Origin: Clostridia bacterium
GTDB taxonomy: Bacteria; Bacillota; Clostridia; Oscillospirales; Acutalibacteraceae
DNA: 64,000 nucleotides
Direction: 5' to 3'
Assembly (NCBI GenBank): GCA_017403185.1
Contig: JAFQON010000007.1
Location: 35,816-99,815, forward strand
Every line of letters begins with the position of its first letter. The stretch's first letter is position 1. Made by a program: the position numbers and the translations under genes. The notes beneath the pieces are model-generated. The model was given only the letters and a program-made list of their open reading frames with translations, did no database searches and had not been told where the DNA came from. Below are positions 35,254-44,329 of this stretch, piece by piece.

Positions 35254-35949
35254 TCACTTTATCCTTGCCAGAGACAGAATCATTTTTGCTCTCCACCTGA
35301 TTTTTTGAAGCAATCCGGTTTTGCCGCCGGTCACATTGCCGCCGTGCCTGCGCCAGAGGATAAGCGGCTTATCAAGCAGTGCGACCTTGCGGCCCTTTTT
35401 TATGGCGGCGAGGGCTATCCACCAGTCGTGCATCGGCAGCTCCTTGGGGAAGGGGAGCGTGTCGAGCATAACCTGCCTTGTGAATGCCATGCAGCAGCCC
35501 ACGAAGGTATTTTTTATAAGGTTGCTTATGTAATCGGAGTTTGTTTTGTAAAGAGCGAAAACCGAGGGGGAGGTCACTTTGAGCCTGCCGTCTGTTACGC
35601 AGGCATCGTGAAGAACGAGGTCTGCGCCGTTTTCAATTTCAGTCATGACGCTGCTGACCTTGTCGGGCAGCCACACATCATCCTGATCACACAGAAAAAT
35701 CACATCACCCGTGCAGGCTTTCAGGGCGTTTTCAAAGTTTGCAACAACGCCCCTGCCTTCACCCTCAATATAAATGATTCTTTTATCTTGGTTTGCGTAT
35801 TTCTGAACGATGCTGCGGGTTTCCCCCTGCGGATAATCGTCGCTTACGATTATTTCATCGTTCTGCCCGAGCTGCTTTATGATGGAGTCAAGCTGCTCGG
35901 CTATATACTCCTCGCCTTTGTATGCGGCGAGTGCAACGGATATTTTCAT
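35254..35949 (-). CDS. Glycosyltransferase family 2
   Basis: A 231-aa GT2 transferase with SVALAAYKGEEYI at the N-terminus, IVSDDYP near 38, LCDQDDVWLPDK near 92 (DxD-type metal site) and the acceptor loop MHDWWIALAA near 167. The DQDDVW and HDWW motifs are shared with rhamnan or capsule transferases of Streptococcus and Lactococcus type, suggesting a rhamnose or similar donor. The ATG at 35949 is four bases after the lysS stop; the ribosome site is weak, so translation is probably coupled to lysS. Confidence 0.85.
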   Translation of the reverse strand: MKISVALAAYKGEEYIAEQLDSIIKQLGQNDEIIVSDDYPQGETRSIVQKYANQDKRIIYIEGEGRGVVANFENALKACTGDVIFLCDQDDVWLPDKVSSVMTEIENGADLVLHDACVTDGRLKVTSPSVFALYKTNSDYISNLIKNTFVGCCMAFTRQVMLDTLPFPKELPMHDWWIALAAIKKGRKVALLDKPLILWRRHGGNVTGGKTGLLQKIRWRAKMILSLARIK

Positions 35950-35953
35950 ATCA

Positions 35954-37462
35954 TCAGTCAATGCTCTTCATTGTGGGGAAGAGAAGAACATCTCTGATTG
36001 CCTGTGAATCGGTAAGAAGCATGCACATTCTGTCGATGCCGAAGCCGATGCCGCCTGTGGGGGGCATACCGTACTCGAGAGCCATGAGGAAGTCCTCGTC
36101 GGTGGTGTTTGCTTCATCGTCGCCCTGAGCAAGAAGTGCTTCCTGAGCCTTGAAACGCTCTCTCTGGTCGATGGGGTCGTTAAGCTCCGAGTAAGCATTT
36201 GCCATTTCCCAGCCGTTCATGAAGAACTCGAAACGCTCAACAAAGTTGGGATCTTCAGGCTTTTTCTTTGTGAGGGGAGAAATTTCGATGGGGTGGTCCA
36301 TAACAAATGTGGGCTGAATGAGATGTTCCTCAGCATATTCTTCAAAGAACATTGCAAGGATATCGCCCTTGCCGTGTCTCTTTTCGTATTCGATATGGTG
36401 CTTGTCGGCAAGTGTTCTTGCGTCGTCGAGTGTTTTAACCTCGTTCCAGTCGATGCCTGCATATTTCTTGACGGCATCAATCATTGTGATGCGCTCGAAG
36501 GGCTTGCCGAGATCCATTTCAACGCCGTTGTATGAAATCTTGGTTGTGCCGAGAACTGCCTGAGCAACATGGCGGTAGAGGTTTTCAGTGAGATCCATCA
36601 TGCCGTGATAATCGGTATATGCCTGATAGAGCTCCATGAGGGTGAATTCGGGGTTGTGGCGGGTGTCAACGCCTTCATTTCTGAAAACTCTGCCGATTTC
36701 ATAAACCTTTTCCATGCCGCCTACGATAAGTCTCTTAAGATAAAGCTCAAGTGAAATTCTGAGCTTGAAATCCTCGTTGAGAGCGTTGTGGTGGGTTACA
36801 AAGGGTCTTGCAGCTGCACCGCCTGCATTTGAAACAAGAACAGGAGTTTCAACCTCAAGGAAGCCCTGTGAATCAAGATAATTTCTGATTTCACGAAGGA
36901 TAAGCGAACGCTTGATAAAGGTATCCTTTACATCGGGATTCATTATGAGGTCAAGATAGCGTCTGCGGTAGCGTGTGTCGGTGTTGGTGAGACCGTGGAA
37001 CTTCTCGGGGAGGGGGAGAAGTGACTTTGTGAGAAGGCGCACTTCCTTTGCGTGAACAGAAACCTCGCCTCTTCTTGTTCTGAAAACAAAGCCCTTTACC
37101 TCAACGATATCGCCGATATCCCATTTTTTGAATTCAGCGAAGTTCTCTTCGCCGATTTCGTCAATTTTAACATAAACCTGCATTCTGCCGCTGCGGTCTC
37201 TGATATCGATAAAGTTTGCTTTACCCATATCTCTGCGGCTCATCATACGGCCGCTGATGCACACATCCGTGTTTTCGAGCTCTTCAAATCTTTCAACGAT
37301 TTCAGCGTTGTGAATTGTCTGCTCTGCGGTTGTAATCTGAAACGGGTCCTTGCCTGCAGCCTGAAGAGCTTCAAGCTTTTCAACACGGATTTGTCTGAGC
37401 TCGTTAACATCCTGAGCCTGCTCCTCTTCGGGAGCGGCGTTTACAATCTTTTCTTCAGCCAT
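35954..37462 (-). CDS. lysS: Lysyl-tRNA synthetase, class II
   Basis: A 502-aa class II enzyme. N-terminal OB-fold anticodon domain (residues about 60-170), then the catalytic domain with motif 2 RVFRNEGVDTRHNPEFT and motif 3 GIGFGIDRMCML. Lengths and motifs are normal. Downstream of greA, the usual Firmicutes order, with 73 bases between. The glycosyltransferase and teichoic genes follow in the same direction with tiny gaps, so part of the wall cluster may be read from the greA-lysS promoter. Confidence 0.97.
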   Translation of the reverse strand: MAEEKIVNAAPEEEQAQDVNELRQIRVEKLEALQAAGKDPFQITTAEQTIHNAEIVERFEELENTDVCISGRMMSRRDMGKANFIDIRDRSGRMQVYVKIDEIGEENFAEFKKWDIGDIVEVKGFVFRTRRGEVSVHAKEVRLLTKSLLPLPEKFHGLTNTDTRYRRRYLDLIMNPDVKDTFIKRSLILREIRNYLDSQGFLEVETPVLVSNAGGAAARPFVTHHNALNEDFKLRISLELYLKRLIVGGMEKVYEIGRVFRNEGVDTRHNPEFTLMELYQAYTDYHGMMDLTENLYRHVAQAVLGTTKISYNGVEMDLGKPFERITMIDAVKKYAGIDWNEVKTLDDARTLADKHHIEYEKRHGKGDILAMFFEEYAEEHLIQPTFVMDHPIEISPLTKKKPEDPNFVERFEFFMNGWEMANAYSELNDPIDQRERFKAQEALLAQGDDEANTTDEDFLMALEYGMPPTGGIGFGIDRMCMLLTDSQAIRDVLLFPTMKSID

Positions 37463-37535
37463 AGTTTTAATTCCTTTTCATTTAGTCAAAAAGCGACAGG
37501 CGGAGAAAACTTCTTACCCATCGCCGTGTATTTAA

Positions 37536-38006
37536 TTATTTTGAAATTGCGAGAACCTTCATTTTGATTATTGCGCCTGAAGGAGTGTGAACCTCTGCGA
37601 TGTCGCCCACCTTTTTGCTCATGAGAGCCGAGCCTACGGGTGAGAGGTCTGAAATGATGCCGTTTTCTATGTCGCTCTTGCCGAGGATTTTGTATTCAAC
37701 CTCCTCGTCGTATTCCATATCAAGAAGCTTGACCTTTGAGCCGATGTGAATCTGCTCTGTTGTGAGCTCCTCTTCATCAAGGATTTTTGCGTTGCGAAGC
37801 GATGCTTCAAGCTTTGCGATTTCGGCTTCCATTTTAGCCTGTTCGTTCATCGCCTCATCGTATTCTGCGTTTTCGGAAAGGTCACCGTGTGAGCGGGCTT
37901 CTTTGATTTTTTCCGCAATGTCGTCTCTTCCCTCTGTTTTGAGTCTGTTGAGCTCAGCACTCAGCTTGTTATAATCCTCACGGGTAAAGACTGTTTGTTT
38001 TTCCAT
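37536..38006 (-). CDS. greA: Transcription elongation factor GreA
   Basis: A 156-aa factor that stimulates transcript cleavage in backtracked RNA polymerase. N-terminal coiled coil (residues about 10-75) with the GDLSENAEYDEA tip region carrying the acidic residues, C-terminal FKBP-like domain with SPVGSALMSKKVGD. AAGGAGATAT precedes the ATG, with a perfect promoter at 38061-38089. First gene of greA-lysS. Confidence 0.97.
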   Translation of the reverse strand: MEKQTVFTREDYNKLSAELNRLKTEGRDDIAEKIKEARSHGDLSENAEYDEAMNEQAKMEAEIAKLEASLRNAKILDEEELTTEQIHIGSKVKLLDMEYDEEVEYKILGKSDIENGIISDLSPVGSALMSKKVGDIAEVHTPSGAIIKMKVLAISK

Positions 38007-38060
38007 TTCGATATATCTCCTTTAGCATGAAATATAGGTTACAAAATTATTAGCTGTTAT

Positions 38061-38089
38061 ATTATATATTATATATATAATTATGTCAA
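38061..38089 (-). promoter_or_regulatory. Sigma-A promoter of greA-lysS
   Basis: Minus strand TTGACA (38089-38084), 17-base spacer, TATAAT (38066-38061): a consensus match in both hexamers. Confidence 0.9.
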
Positions 38090-38101
38090 GTTACAACTTT
38101 G

Positions 38102-38965
38102 TTACACTCTGCCTTCACAATAACATCTCAGGCACGTATCGGGCGACGGATCATCGCAGATATTGCAGGCTGAAGCAATGTTTGAAAACACCGCTCTTTT
38201 ATATTCACTGCTGCCGCACAGCTCCGTAACCGCACCTGCAAAGTCTGTCGGTTCAATGTCGGGCGGGAGGATTTTTTTGTGAGCATCGGTAAGCTCAACT
38301 CCGCTGCAACAGAAGCAGAGTCTGCCCGCCGTGCTTTGCTTGTGAGTAAAGACCGCTGCGCCTTTCATCATCGGGGAGGCTCCGCCGTCGCTGCATATAA
38401 CAATATCACGCTTTGTCCCCGACTCATATGCAGAGCGAATTATCAGCGATGCGCCGTATTCGTCAAGTGCATTTTTGCACGCAGATGCGTATTTTTCGGG
38501 GTGGGAGGTAATGACCCTGACGGTTGATGAAAAGGGGAGCAGTCTGTGCACTCTTGACGGGTGGAGGGCATTCCTGTCTGTGAGAGTGATGCTGACGGTG
38601 CACGGGTCAATTGACGCTTTGTCAAGAACGCTTAAAGCTGTGTTGAACACAAGCAACGAAGGCGTGAATGAGGGAATGAATCTTTTAAGTCTGCCGCAAT
38701 CGGGCAGTGAAAGGCAGCGGGGCGCAACGATTCTTGAAGCATATCTGCCGCATTTTTCGGCAATTCGCTCCCATGAGGAATCGTTCATATGCTCGGGGAT
38801 ATCAAGAATAAAAAACGGCAGCCCCTTCTCTGTCGATATTGATTCCGCACGGGCCTTTTCGAGCGCTTTTCGATGATTTCTCGATTTTAAAAATCCTTTC
38901 GGGCTGTTATTTACCCGCAGAATAACAAACACACCATCACTCCTTATTACAAAAATAGTTTTCAT
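38102..38965 (-). CDS. Hypothetical protein with a Cys-rich C-terminal tail
   Basis: I do not recognise this 287-aa protein. It is basic, without signal peptide or membrane helix. The C-terminus packs cysteines (CNICDD...CLRCYC), which looks like a metal site, and CFCCSG lies near residue 217. The N-terminus (MKTIFVIRSDGVFVILRVNN) and alternating strands suggest an alpha/beta fold. No clear ribosome site precedes the ATG at 38965, which lies 39 bases after rsuA, so it may be coupled poorly or use another start. Opposite-strand frames are shorter and look like shadows. Confidence 0.6.
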   Translation of the reverse strand: MKTIFVIRSDGVFVILRVNNSPKGFLKSRNHRKALEKARAESISTEKGLPFFILDIPEHMNDSSWERIAEKCGRYASRIVAPRCLSLPDCGRLKRFIPSFTPSLLVFNTALSVLDKASIDPCTVSITLTDRNALHPSRVHRLLPFSSTVRVITSHPEKYASACKNALDEYGASLIIRSAYESGTKRDIVICSDGGASPMMKGAAVFTHKQSTAGRLCFCCSGVELTDAHKKILPPDIEPTDFAGAVTELCGSSEYKRAVFSNIASACNICDDPSPDTCLRCYCEGRV

Positions 38966-39004
38966 ATAAAACTATGCGTAAAAGTGTGTGATGATGTGCA
39001 AATC

Positions 39005-39730
39005 TTATTCGTCTGTAAAAACAAGCTCAAGCTCTTCAGCGGTGAGCTCTCTGCATTCGCCCTCTTCAAGCGAGGTGTCAAGCTTCAGCGAGCCTATCTG
39101 AATTCTGCGCAGCTGCTCAACATTGTTGCCCAGAGCATGAAACATCCTTTTGACCTGATGATATTTGCCCTCACGGATTTTTATTTCAGCAGCGGGCAAG
39201 CCATAGTCTGTTATGAACGGCTTAACCTTGGCAGGCAGGCATTCCGTGCCGTCGCCGAGTGTTATGCCTTCTTCAAGCTTTCTGACATCGTTTTCATCAA
39301 TCGGAAAGGATAAAACCGCCTGATATGTTTTAAAAACATGGTGAGCGGGGCTCATAATTCTGTGGGCAAATGCGCCGTCATCCGTTATTATAAGCAAACC
39401 CGTTGTATCCCTGTCAAGCCTGCCTGCAGGGAAAAGACTGCGCCGCTTGAGAGACTCGGGGATAATATCAATGACCGTTTTCTTTTTCGGGTCTGTTGTG
39501 GCGCTGATAACTCCCTGCGGCTTGTTGAGCATGATATATACATGGTCCTTTGCGGTAAAGTTATATCCCTTTACAAAAATATCATCAACATCGGGGTCAA
39601 CAAGCTCCTCCGCCCTCAGGCAAATCTGTGAATTGACCGTTACCGCAGACTCTTTGATGAGCTTCCGTGCGTCTTTTCTCGAAACATTGCAGTTGAGCGC
39701 TATTAACTTGTCAAGGCGTTTTAAACCCAT
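39005..39730 (-). CDS. Pseudouridine synthase, RsuA family
   Basis: A 241-aa enzyme isomerising a uridine in rRNA. N-terminal S4 RNA-binding domain (LDKLIALNCNVSRKDARKLI), then the catalytic domain with GRLDRDTTGLLI near residue 100, in which the Asp is the nucleophile, and KIREGKYHQVKRMF near the C-terminus. These are RsuA/RluB/RluE motifs; RsuA (16S Psi516) is the most likely subtype, but RluB-type specificity cannot be excluded. Downstream of gapDH, separated by a hairpin. Confidence 0.92.
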   Translation of the reverse strand: MGLKRLDKLIALNCNVSRKDARKLIKESAVTVNSQICLRAEELVDPDVDDIFVKGYNFTAKDHVYIMLNKPQGVISATTDPKKKTVIDIIPESLKRRSLFPAGRLDRDTTGLLIITDDGAFAHRIMSPAHHVFKTYQAVLSFPIDENDVRKLEEGITLGDGTECLPAKVKPFITDYGLPAAEIKIREGKYHQVKRMFHALGNNVEQLRRIQIGSLKLDTSLEEGECRELTAEELELVFTDE

Positions 39731-39751
39731 AATGCTATCCTCATTATAATG

Positions 39752-39779
39752 AAAGGGTCGGCGGATAATGCCGACCCTT
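39752..39779 (-). terminator. Hairpin after the GAPDH gene
   Basis: AAGGGTCGGC and GCCGACCCTTT (minus strand) pair around a 7-base loop, followed by CATTATAATG; poor T-run, so it may attenuate more than stop. Confidence 0.6.
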
Positions 39780-39796
39780 AAAATCTATTGTTTTAA

Positions 39797-40813
39797 TTAT
39801 GCAAGCTCTGCGAAGTACTTGATTGTGCGAACCATCTGGCTTGTGTAGCTGTTTTCGTTGTCATACCATGAAACAACCTGAACCTGATAGAGGCCTTCTT
39901 CAATCTTTGTAACCATTGTCTGAGTTGCATCGAAGAGTGAACCGTATGTGATACCGATGATATCGCTTGAAACGAGCTCTTCCTCAGTGTAGCCGAATGA
40001 AGCTGATGAAGCAGCCTTCATAGCAGCGTTGATGCCTTCCTTAGTGATGTTGTCGCCCTTAACAACTGCAACAAGAATTGTTGTTGAGCCGGTGGGAACG
40101 GGAACTCTCTGAGCTGAGCCGATAAGCTTGCCGTTGAGCTCGGGGATAACAAGACCGATAGCCTTTGCAGCGCCTGTTGAGTTGGGAACGATGTTAGCTG
40201 CAGCAGCTCTTGCTCTGCGAAGGTCGCCCTTTCTGTGAGGACCGTCGAGAACCATCTGATCGCCTGTGTAAGCGTGAACTGTTGTCATGATACCGCTCTG
40301 GATGGGAGCATAATCGTTGAGAGCCTTAGCCATGGGAGCAAGGCAGTTTGTTGTGCATGATGCTGCTGAGATGATGCTGTCTTCAGCTGTGAGTGTGCCT
40401 TCGTTTACGCTGTAAACGATTGTGGGAAGATCGTTGCCTGCGGGAGCTGAGATAACAACCTTCTTTGCACCTGCATCAATGTGAGCCTGGCTCTTAGCCT
40501 TTGAGGTGTAGAAGCCTGTGCACTCAAGAACAACATCAACGCCGATTTCGCCCCAGGGGAGCTCAGCTGCGTTAGCCTTAGCGTAGATTTTGATTTCTTT
40601 ACCGTCAACAGTGATGCTGTCTTCGCCTGCAACTACTGTGTCAGCAAGAGCGTATCTGCCCTGAGCTGAGTCATACTTGAGAAGATGAGCGAGCATCTTG
40701 GGGTTTGTAAGATCGTTGATAGCAACGATTTCGTAGCCTTCTGCACCGAACATCTGACGGAATGCGAGACGGCCGATACGACCGAAACCGTTAATTGCAA
40801 CTTTAACTGCCAT
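39797..40813 (-). CDS. gap: Glyceraldehyde-3-phosphate dehydrogenase, type I
   Basis: NAD-dependent glycolytic enzyme, 338 aa. Rossmann motif [14 protein letters not shown] at residues 7-20, catalytic Cys153 in [10 protein letters not shown], and the later SWYDNENSY block. Codon usage is strongly biased (GCT, AAG, CTT-rich), as expected of a highly expressed gene. GGAGG precedes the ATG and a promoter lies at 40858-40886. Usually pgk/tpiA follow gap in Clostridia; here rsuA does, so the glycolytic operon is split. Confidence 0.97.
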   Translation of the reverse strand: MAVKVAINGFGRIGRLAFRQMFGAEGYEIVAINDLTNPKMLAHLLKYDSAQGRYALADTVVAGEDSITVDGKEIKIYAKANAAELPWGEIGVDVVLECTGFYTSKAKSQAHIDAGAKKVVISAPAGNDLPTIVYSVNEGTLTAEDSIISAASCTTNCLAPMAKALNDYAPIQSGIMTTVHAYTGDQMVLDGPHRKGDLRRARAAAANIVPNSTGAAKAIGLVIPELNGKLIGSAQRVPVPTGSTTILVAVVKGDNITKEGINAAMKAASSASFGYTEEELVSSDIIGITYGSLFDATQTMVTKIEEGLYQVQVVSWYDNENSYTSQMVRTIKYFAELA

Positions 40814-40857
40814 AGTGAATTACCTCCAAAAAAGTTTTTATTTTTTTGACCGTATCT

Positions 40858-40886
40858 ATTTTATACATTTTTAAGGAAATATGCAA
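40858..40886 (-). promoter_or_regulatory. Promoter of the GAPDH gene
   Basis: Minus strand TTGCAT (40886-40881), 17-base spacer, TAAAAT (40863-40858). Confidence 0.7.
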
Positions 40887-41010
40887 CAGTTTTTTGCTTA
40901 ATTTTTTTGATTTTTGAAAGATTTGGTAAACTGAACAAAATTACAAAAAAGTTGAGCAAAAAGGGTGCAAAATTTACAAATATTTTTGACCTGTTTTTGA
41001 ACAAAGAGTG

Positions 41011-41493
41011 TTATTTGTGGTATTTGCCGCCGCTTGAAATCATGAACGCACGGTAAATCTGCTCAAGAAGCATCACTCTTGCAAGCTGATGGGGGAATGT
41101 CATCGGGCTCATTGACAGCCTGAATTTTGCCCTGCTCTTGACAGCGGGGGAAAGGCCGTGGGAGCCGCCGATGACAAAGCACAGCGAGCCGAAGCCCGAA
41201 ACGGCGCACTTTTCAATCTCCTTTGAAAATGCTTCCGAAGACAGCTCTTTGCCTTCAATACAAAGCGCAAAAACCGCTTCGTTTGGCGAAATTTTGGCAA
41301 GAATTCGCTCGCTTTCGTCGCTCAGAGCGGCTTCAATCTGAGCTTCGTTGGGATTATCGGGAAGCCGTGCAGGGGTGAGCTCGGTAACTTTTAATTTGCA
41401 GAATGCGCCGAGCCTTTTTTCATATTCGGCACACGCCATGCGAAGGTAATCCTCTTTAAGCTTTCCCACGCAGATTATATTAATATTTATCAT
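41011..41493 (-). CDS. rlmH: 23S rRNA (pseudouridine1915-N3)-methyltransferase
   Basis: A 160-aa SPOUT methyltransferase that modifies Psi1915 in helix 69 on 70S ribosomes. The trefoil-knot SAM site is FVIGGSHGLSPAV near residue 105, and the C-terminus MTFPHQLARVMLLEQIYRA...GGKYHK is diagnostic. The ATG at 41493 follows CAGGAGAA; upstream codons to 41571 lie in walJ and are rejected. Co-directional with walJ 16 bases upstream, a pairing conserved in Firmicutes. Confidence 0.96.
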   Translation of the reverse strand: MININIICVGKLKEDYLRMACAEYEKRLGAFCKLKVTELTPARLPDNPNEAQIEAALSDESERILAKISPNEAVFALCIEGKELSSEAFSKEIEKCAVSGFGSLCFVIGGSHGLSPAVKSRAKFRLSMSPMTFPHQLARVMLLEQIYRAFMISSGGKYHK

Positions 41494-41509
41494 TATTATT
41501 CTCCTGAAA

Positions 41510-42295
41510 TCAGAGTGCGATAACGGGGTTAAGATCGCCCGCAACGGTAAGCAGATAGTCAATGTTTTCAACGGCTCCCGCCATTTTCATTGCCGCTCTT
41601 GTTGTTTCAAATGCAAGGGCGGGTATGTTGTTTTCCTTGCTCAGATGCCCGAGCACAAACCGTGTTGTGCCCGATTCCATAAGCTTCACCGCAGTTTCCG
41701 CACAGCGCTCGTTTGAAAGATGCCCGTGATTTGAAAGTATCCTTTCTTTCAGAAAAAAAGGATAAGGGCCGTTACGCAGCATCCCCACATCGTGGTTTGA
41801 TTCAAGCAGCACAAGGTCGCAGCCGTAGATTGCATCCATAACCGTGTTGTTCACTTCACCGATATCAGTTGCAACCGCAATCCGCTTGCCGTCAGGCGTC
41901 ATAACGCTGAAGCCCGTGCTTTCACGGCTGTCGTGAGGTGTTCTGAACGGTCTTATAAAAATACCGCCCGCTTCCGTGCCTTCACGGGGAATAACATCTG
42001 TTTTCATCTTGGGGGTTATTGCGCCGGCTTCCTCCATTCCCGCAAGAGTGCCGCTTGAAGCATATACCTTTGTGCCGTGCCTTTCGGCGAAAACTCTTAT
42101 TCCGTTTATGTGGTCGGAATGCTCGTGAGTAACGAAAATTGCGGCAATTGTATTCGGGTCAACGCCTATATTTTTCAGCGCATCGGCGGTTTTTTTGGCA
42201 CTCACGCCGACATCAATAAGTATTCCGCCCTGCGATGTTCCTATATAGGTGCTGTTGCCGCTGCTTGATGAGTATAAAGAACAAAACTTAGCCAT
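41510..42295 (-). CDS. walJ: MBL-fold metallohydrolase WalJ/YycJ
   Basis: A 261-aa metallo-beta-lactamase-fold protein. Metal-binding motif VTHEHSDHINGI near residues 54-65, DVGVSAKK loop and later SNHGHLSN. The N-terminus FCSLYSSSSGNSTYI is typical of YycJ/WalJ, a protein linked to wall/cell-division coordination and DNA exonuclease activity in Bacillus. Its usual partners walRK are absent here, but rlmH follows as in other Firmicutes. A terminator separates it from murA. Confidence 0.92.
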   Translation of the reverse strand: MAKFCSLYSSSSGNSTYIGTSQGGILIDVGVSAKKTADALKNIGVDPNTIAAIFVTHEHSDHINGIRVFAERHGTKVYASSGTLAGMEEAGAITPKMKTDVIPREGTEAGGIFIRPFRTPHDSRESTGFSVMTPDGKRIAVATDIGEVNNTVMDAIYGCDLVLLESNHDVGMLRNGPYPFFLKERILSNHGHLSNERCAETAVKLMESGTTRFVLGHLSKENNIPALAFETTRAAMKMAGAVENIDYLLTVAGDLNPVIAL

Positions 42296-42315
42296 AATTA
42301 TTATCCTTTTACACT

Positions 42316-42346
42316 AAAAACGGGCTGCCCGACAAAGAACAGCCCT
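42316..42346 (-). terminator. Terminator after murA
   Basis: Minus strand AGGGCTG and CAGCCC pair around TTCTTTGTCGGG, then GTTTTTAGTG. Confidence 0.7.
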
Positions 42347-42369
42347 ACTTATATACAATATATATTATC

Positions 42370-43662
42370 TCAGCCTGCGTTTGTAAGACTGTTGGGTTCG
42401 GGGCAGAATACTCTTTTTATATCCGCACCGATACCTCGGAATTTCTCAACAACCTCTTCGTATCCTCTGTCGATGTGAAGGATATCTTCAACCTCGGTTG
42501 TGCCGCTTGCGGCAAGGCCTGCAATAAGCATCGCTGCACCCGCTCTGAGGTCGTCTGCCCTTACCGGTGCGCCTTTAAGCTGCTCCACGCCCTGAATGAC
42601 GGCAAGCTGACCGTCAGCCTTGATATCCGCACCCATTCTGTTAAGCTGCTCCGCATAGCGGAAGCGGTTTGACCATATGCCCTCTGAAATTATGCTTGTG
42701 CCTTCGGCAAGAGCGAGAAGCACTGCCATCTGAGGCTGCATATCGGTGGGAAAGCCGGGGTGGGGCATGGTCTTGATTGTGCATTTGCCGGGGCGTCTGT
42801 CAAGGGCAACTCTCACTGCATCGTCAAATTCCTCAACAATTGCTCCGCACTCGACAAGCTTTGTTGAGATGGATTCAAGATGCTTGGGAATAACATTTTT
42901 TATAAGAACATCGCCCTTTGTTGCGGCAGCGGCAACCATATAAGTGCCAGCCTCAATCTGGTCGGGGATTATTGAGTATGTGCAGCCGTGGAGCTGTTCA
43001 ACGCCTCTGATTTTGATAACATCCGTGCCGGCACCTCTGATATCTGCACCCATTGAGTTGAGGAAGTTTGCAAGGTCAACAATATGAGGCTCTTTTGCAG
43101 CGTTTTCAATAACGGTGAGACCCTCCGCCTTGACTGCGGCGAGAAGAATGTTGACCGTTGCGCCGACAGATGCCATGTCAAGATAAATCGGGCTGCCGAG
43201 GAGCCTGTCTGCCTTTGCCTCAACGATTGCGTTATCCTCAACCGAAACATTTGCGCCGAGAAGCTCAAAGCCCTTGATATGCTGGTCGATGGGTCTTGCG
43301 CCGAGGTAGCAGCCGCCGGGCATTGCAACCTTTGCTCTTGAAAATCTGCCGAGAAGTGCGCCGATGAAATAATATGATGCACGCAGATGCTTTGTCATAT
43401 CGTGTGAAATAACATATGAATCAACATGGCGTGAATCTATTTCAATTGTGTTTTTATTGATAAGCTTTACATTTGCGCCGATGTGCTTGAGAATCTTCAT
43501 CATGTAGCTCACATCGCTGATGGAAACGGGAACATTCTCAAGAACACAAACATCCTGCGAAAGAATCGCAGCGGGAATAATCGCAAGGGCGGCATTCTTG
43601 GCTCCGCTGATTTCAACTTCGCCGTGAAGGGGGAGACCGCCGTTGATTATGAATTTCTCCAA
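42370..43662 (-). CDS. murA: UDP-N-acetylglucosamine 1-carboxyvinyltransferase
   Basis: First committed step of peptidoglycan synthesis: enolpyruvyl transfer from PEP to UDP-GlcNAc. 430 aa with the NAALAIIPAAIL region, the catalytic Cys118 in MPGGCYLGARPIDQH (target of fosfomycin; the cysteine is kept, so sensitivity is expected) and the RYAEQLNRMGADI block. Translation begins at TTG 43662, giving MEKFIINGGLPLHG, eight bases after GAGGG. Monocistronic or leading walJ-rlmH with partial termination at 42316-42346. Confidence 0.97.
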   Translation of the reverse strand: MEKFIINGGLPLHGEVEISGAKNAALAIIPAAILSQDVCVLENVPVSISDVSYMMKILKHIGANVKLINKNTIEIDSRHVDSYVISHDMTKHLRASYYFIGALLGRFSRAKVAMPGGCYLGARPIDQHIKGFELLGANVSVEDNAIVEAKADRLLGSPIYLDMASVGATVNILLAAVKAEGLTVIENAAKEPHIVDLANFLNSMGADIRGAGTDVIKIRGVEQLHGCTYSIIPDQIEAGTYMVAAAATKGDVLIKNVIPKHLESISTKLVECGAIVEEFDDAVRVALDRRPGKCTIKTMPHPGFPTDMQPQMAVLLALAEGTSIISEGIWSNRFRYAEQLNRMGADIKADGQLAVIQGVEQLKGAPVRADDLRAGAAMLIAGLAASGTTEVEDILHIDRGYEEVVEKFRGIGADIKRVFCPEPNSLTNAG

Positions 43663-43729
43663 GAGTTTAACCCTCTTTCGTGTTTGTTATTATATGTGAA
43701 ATGAAGTAAGTGTCTGAAATCTCCAAGGT

Positions 43730-43758
43730 ATTATAACACTTATTTTCTGTTTTGAAAA
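43730..43758 (-). promoter_or_regulatory. Putative promoter of murA
   Basis: Minus strand TTTTCA (43758-43753), 17-base spacer, TATAAT (43735-43730). Good -10, weak -35. Confidence 0.45.
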
Positions 43759-44228
43759 GACTAAATATAAAAAAATATGTCATTTTTTCTTAGTTTTTTT
43801 GTAATTTTTTATCACGATATTTCTTTTTTTGTCGCCGAAACAGAAGAAAGTCTGCAGCTGCTACATATAGTATGCCGAAAAAACGATTTCATATATGCTG
43901 TGAAATTTTAAAAGTCAAAAAGGCAGAATGCACAAAATTTTTGTTCAATATTTGTAAAAAAAGCTCAACTGTATTTTGACCGATTTTTGTTTGTGTTTTT
44001 GACCAAAATAAAGCCCGAATGATTGAAAATCAACAGAAAATACGGTTATTTTCGACAAACAGTCAGCTCATTTTTTGCTCATTTTATCAAAAAAGAAGCT
44101 TTTGCTTGTCAGGTTAAACAAAAGGTCCCGAGCCCTTTTTATGTGCAAAAATTTGGTAATTTTCAATAAAAACGGGGCGAAATTCACAATAAATTCAAAA
44201 AAATATTGAAAAAAACCGAATATTTCTA
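43759..44228. other. AT-rich intergenic region without a gene
   Basis: About 470 very AT-rich bases between the divergent murA and CdaR-like genes. I find no supported ORF, tRNA or riboswitch. The words AATATTTGTAAA (43947-43958) and GCTCAACT (43963-43970) recur, inverted, in the 40950-40984 gap, and TTTTGACC occurs twice (around 43975 and 44000). A 74-codon minus-strand frame at 44068-44292 is low complexity and is not called. Confidence 0.5.
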
Positions 44229-44257
44229 TTGCAAAAAACCGATTCATTGTGTAAAAT
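44229..44257 (+). promoter_or_regulatory. Putative promoter of the CdaR-like gene
   Basis: TTGCAA (44229-44234), 17-base spacer, TAAAAT (44252-44257), 73 bases before the ATG. Confidence 0.5.
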
Positions 44258-44329
44258 GTATATGTCCCAATGGTCATTTTGTATAAATTCATAATGAAGT
44301 CAAAACAAATCGAATGAGGGGTAATAATT

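Noticed and set aside
35245-35997. 250-codon plus-strand frame opposite the GT2 gene
   Set aside because: Antisense to a glycosyltransferase with clear motifs; long only because of codon bias. No ribosome site.
44068-44292. 74-codon minus-strand frame between murA and the CdaR-like gene
   Set aside because: Low-complexity Phe/Lys composition in AT-rich DNA, no ribosome site, and it runs across the predicted promoter of the CdaR-like gene.
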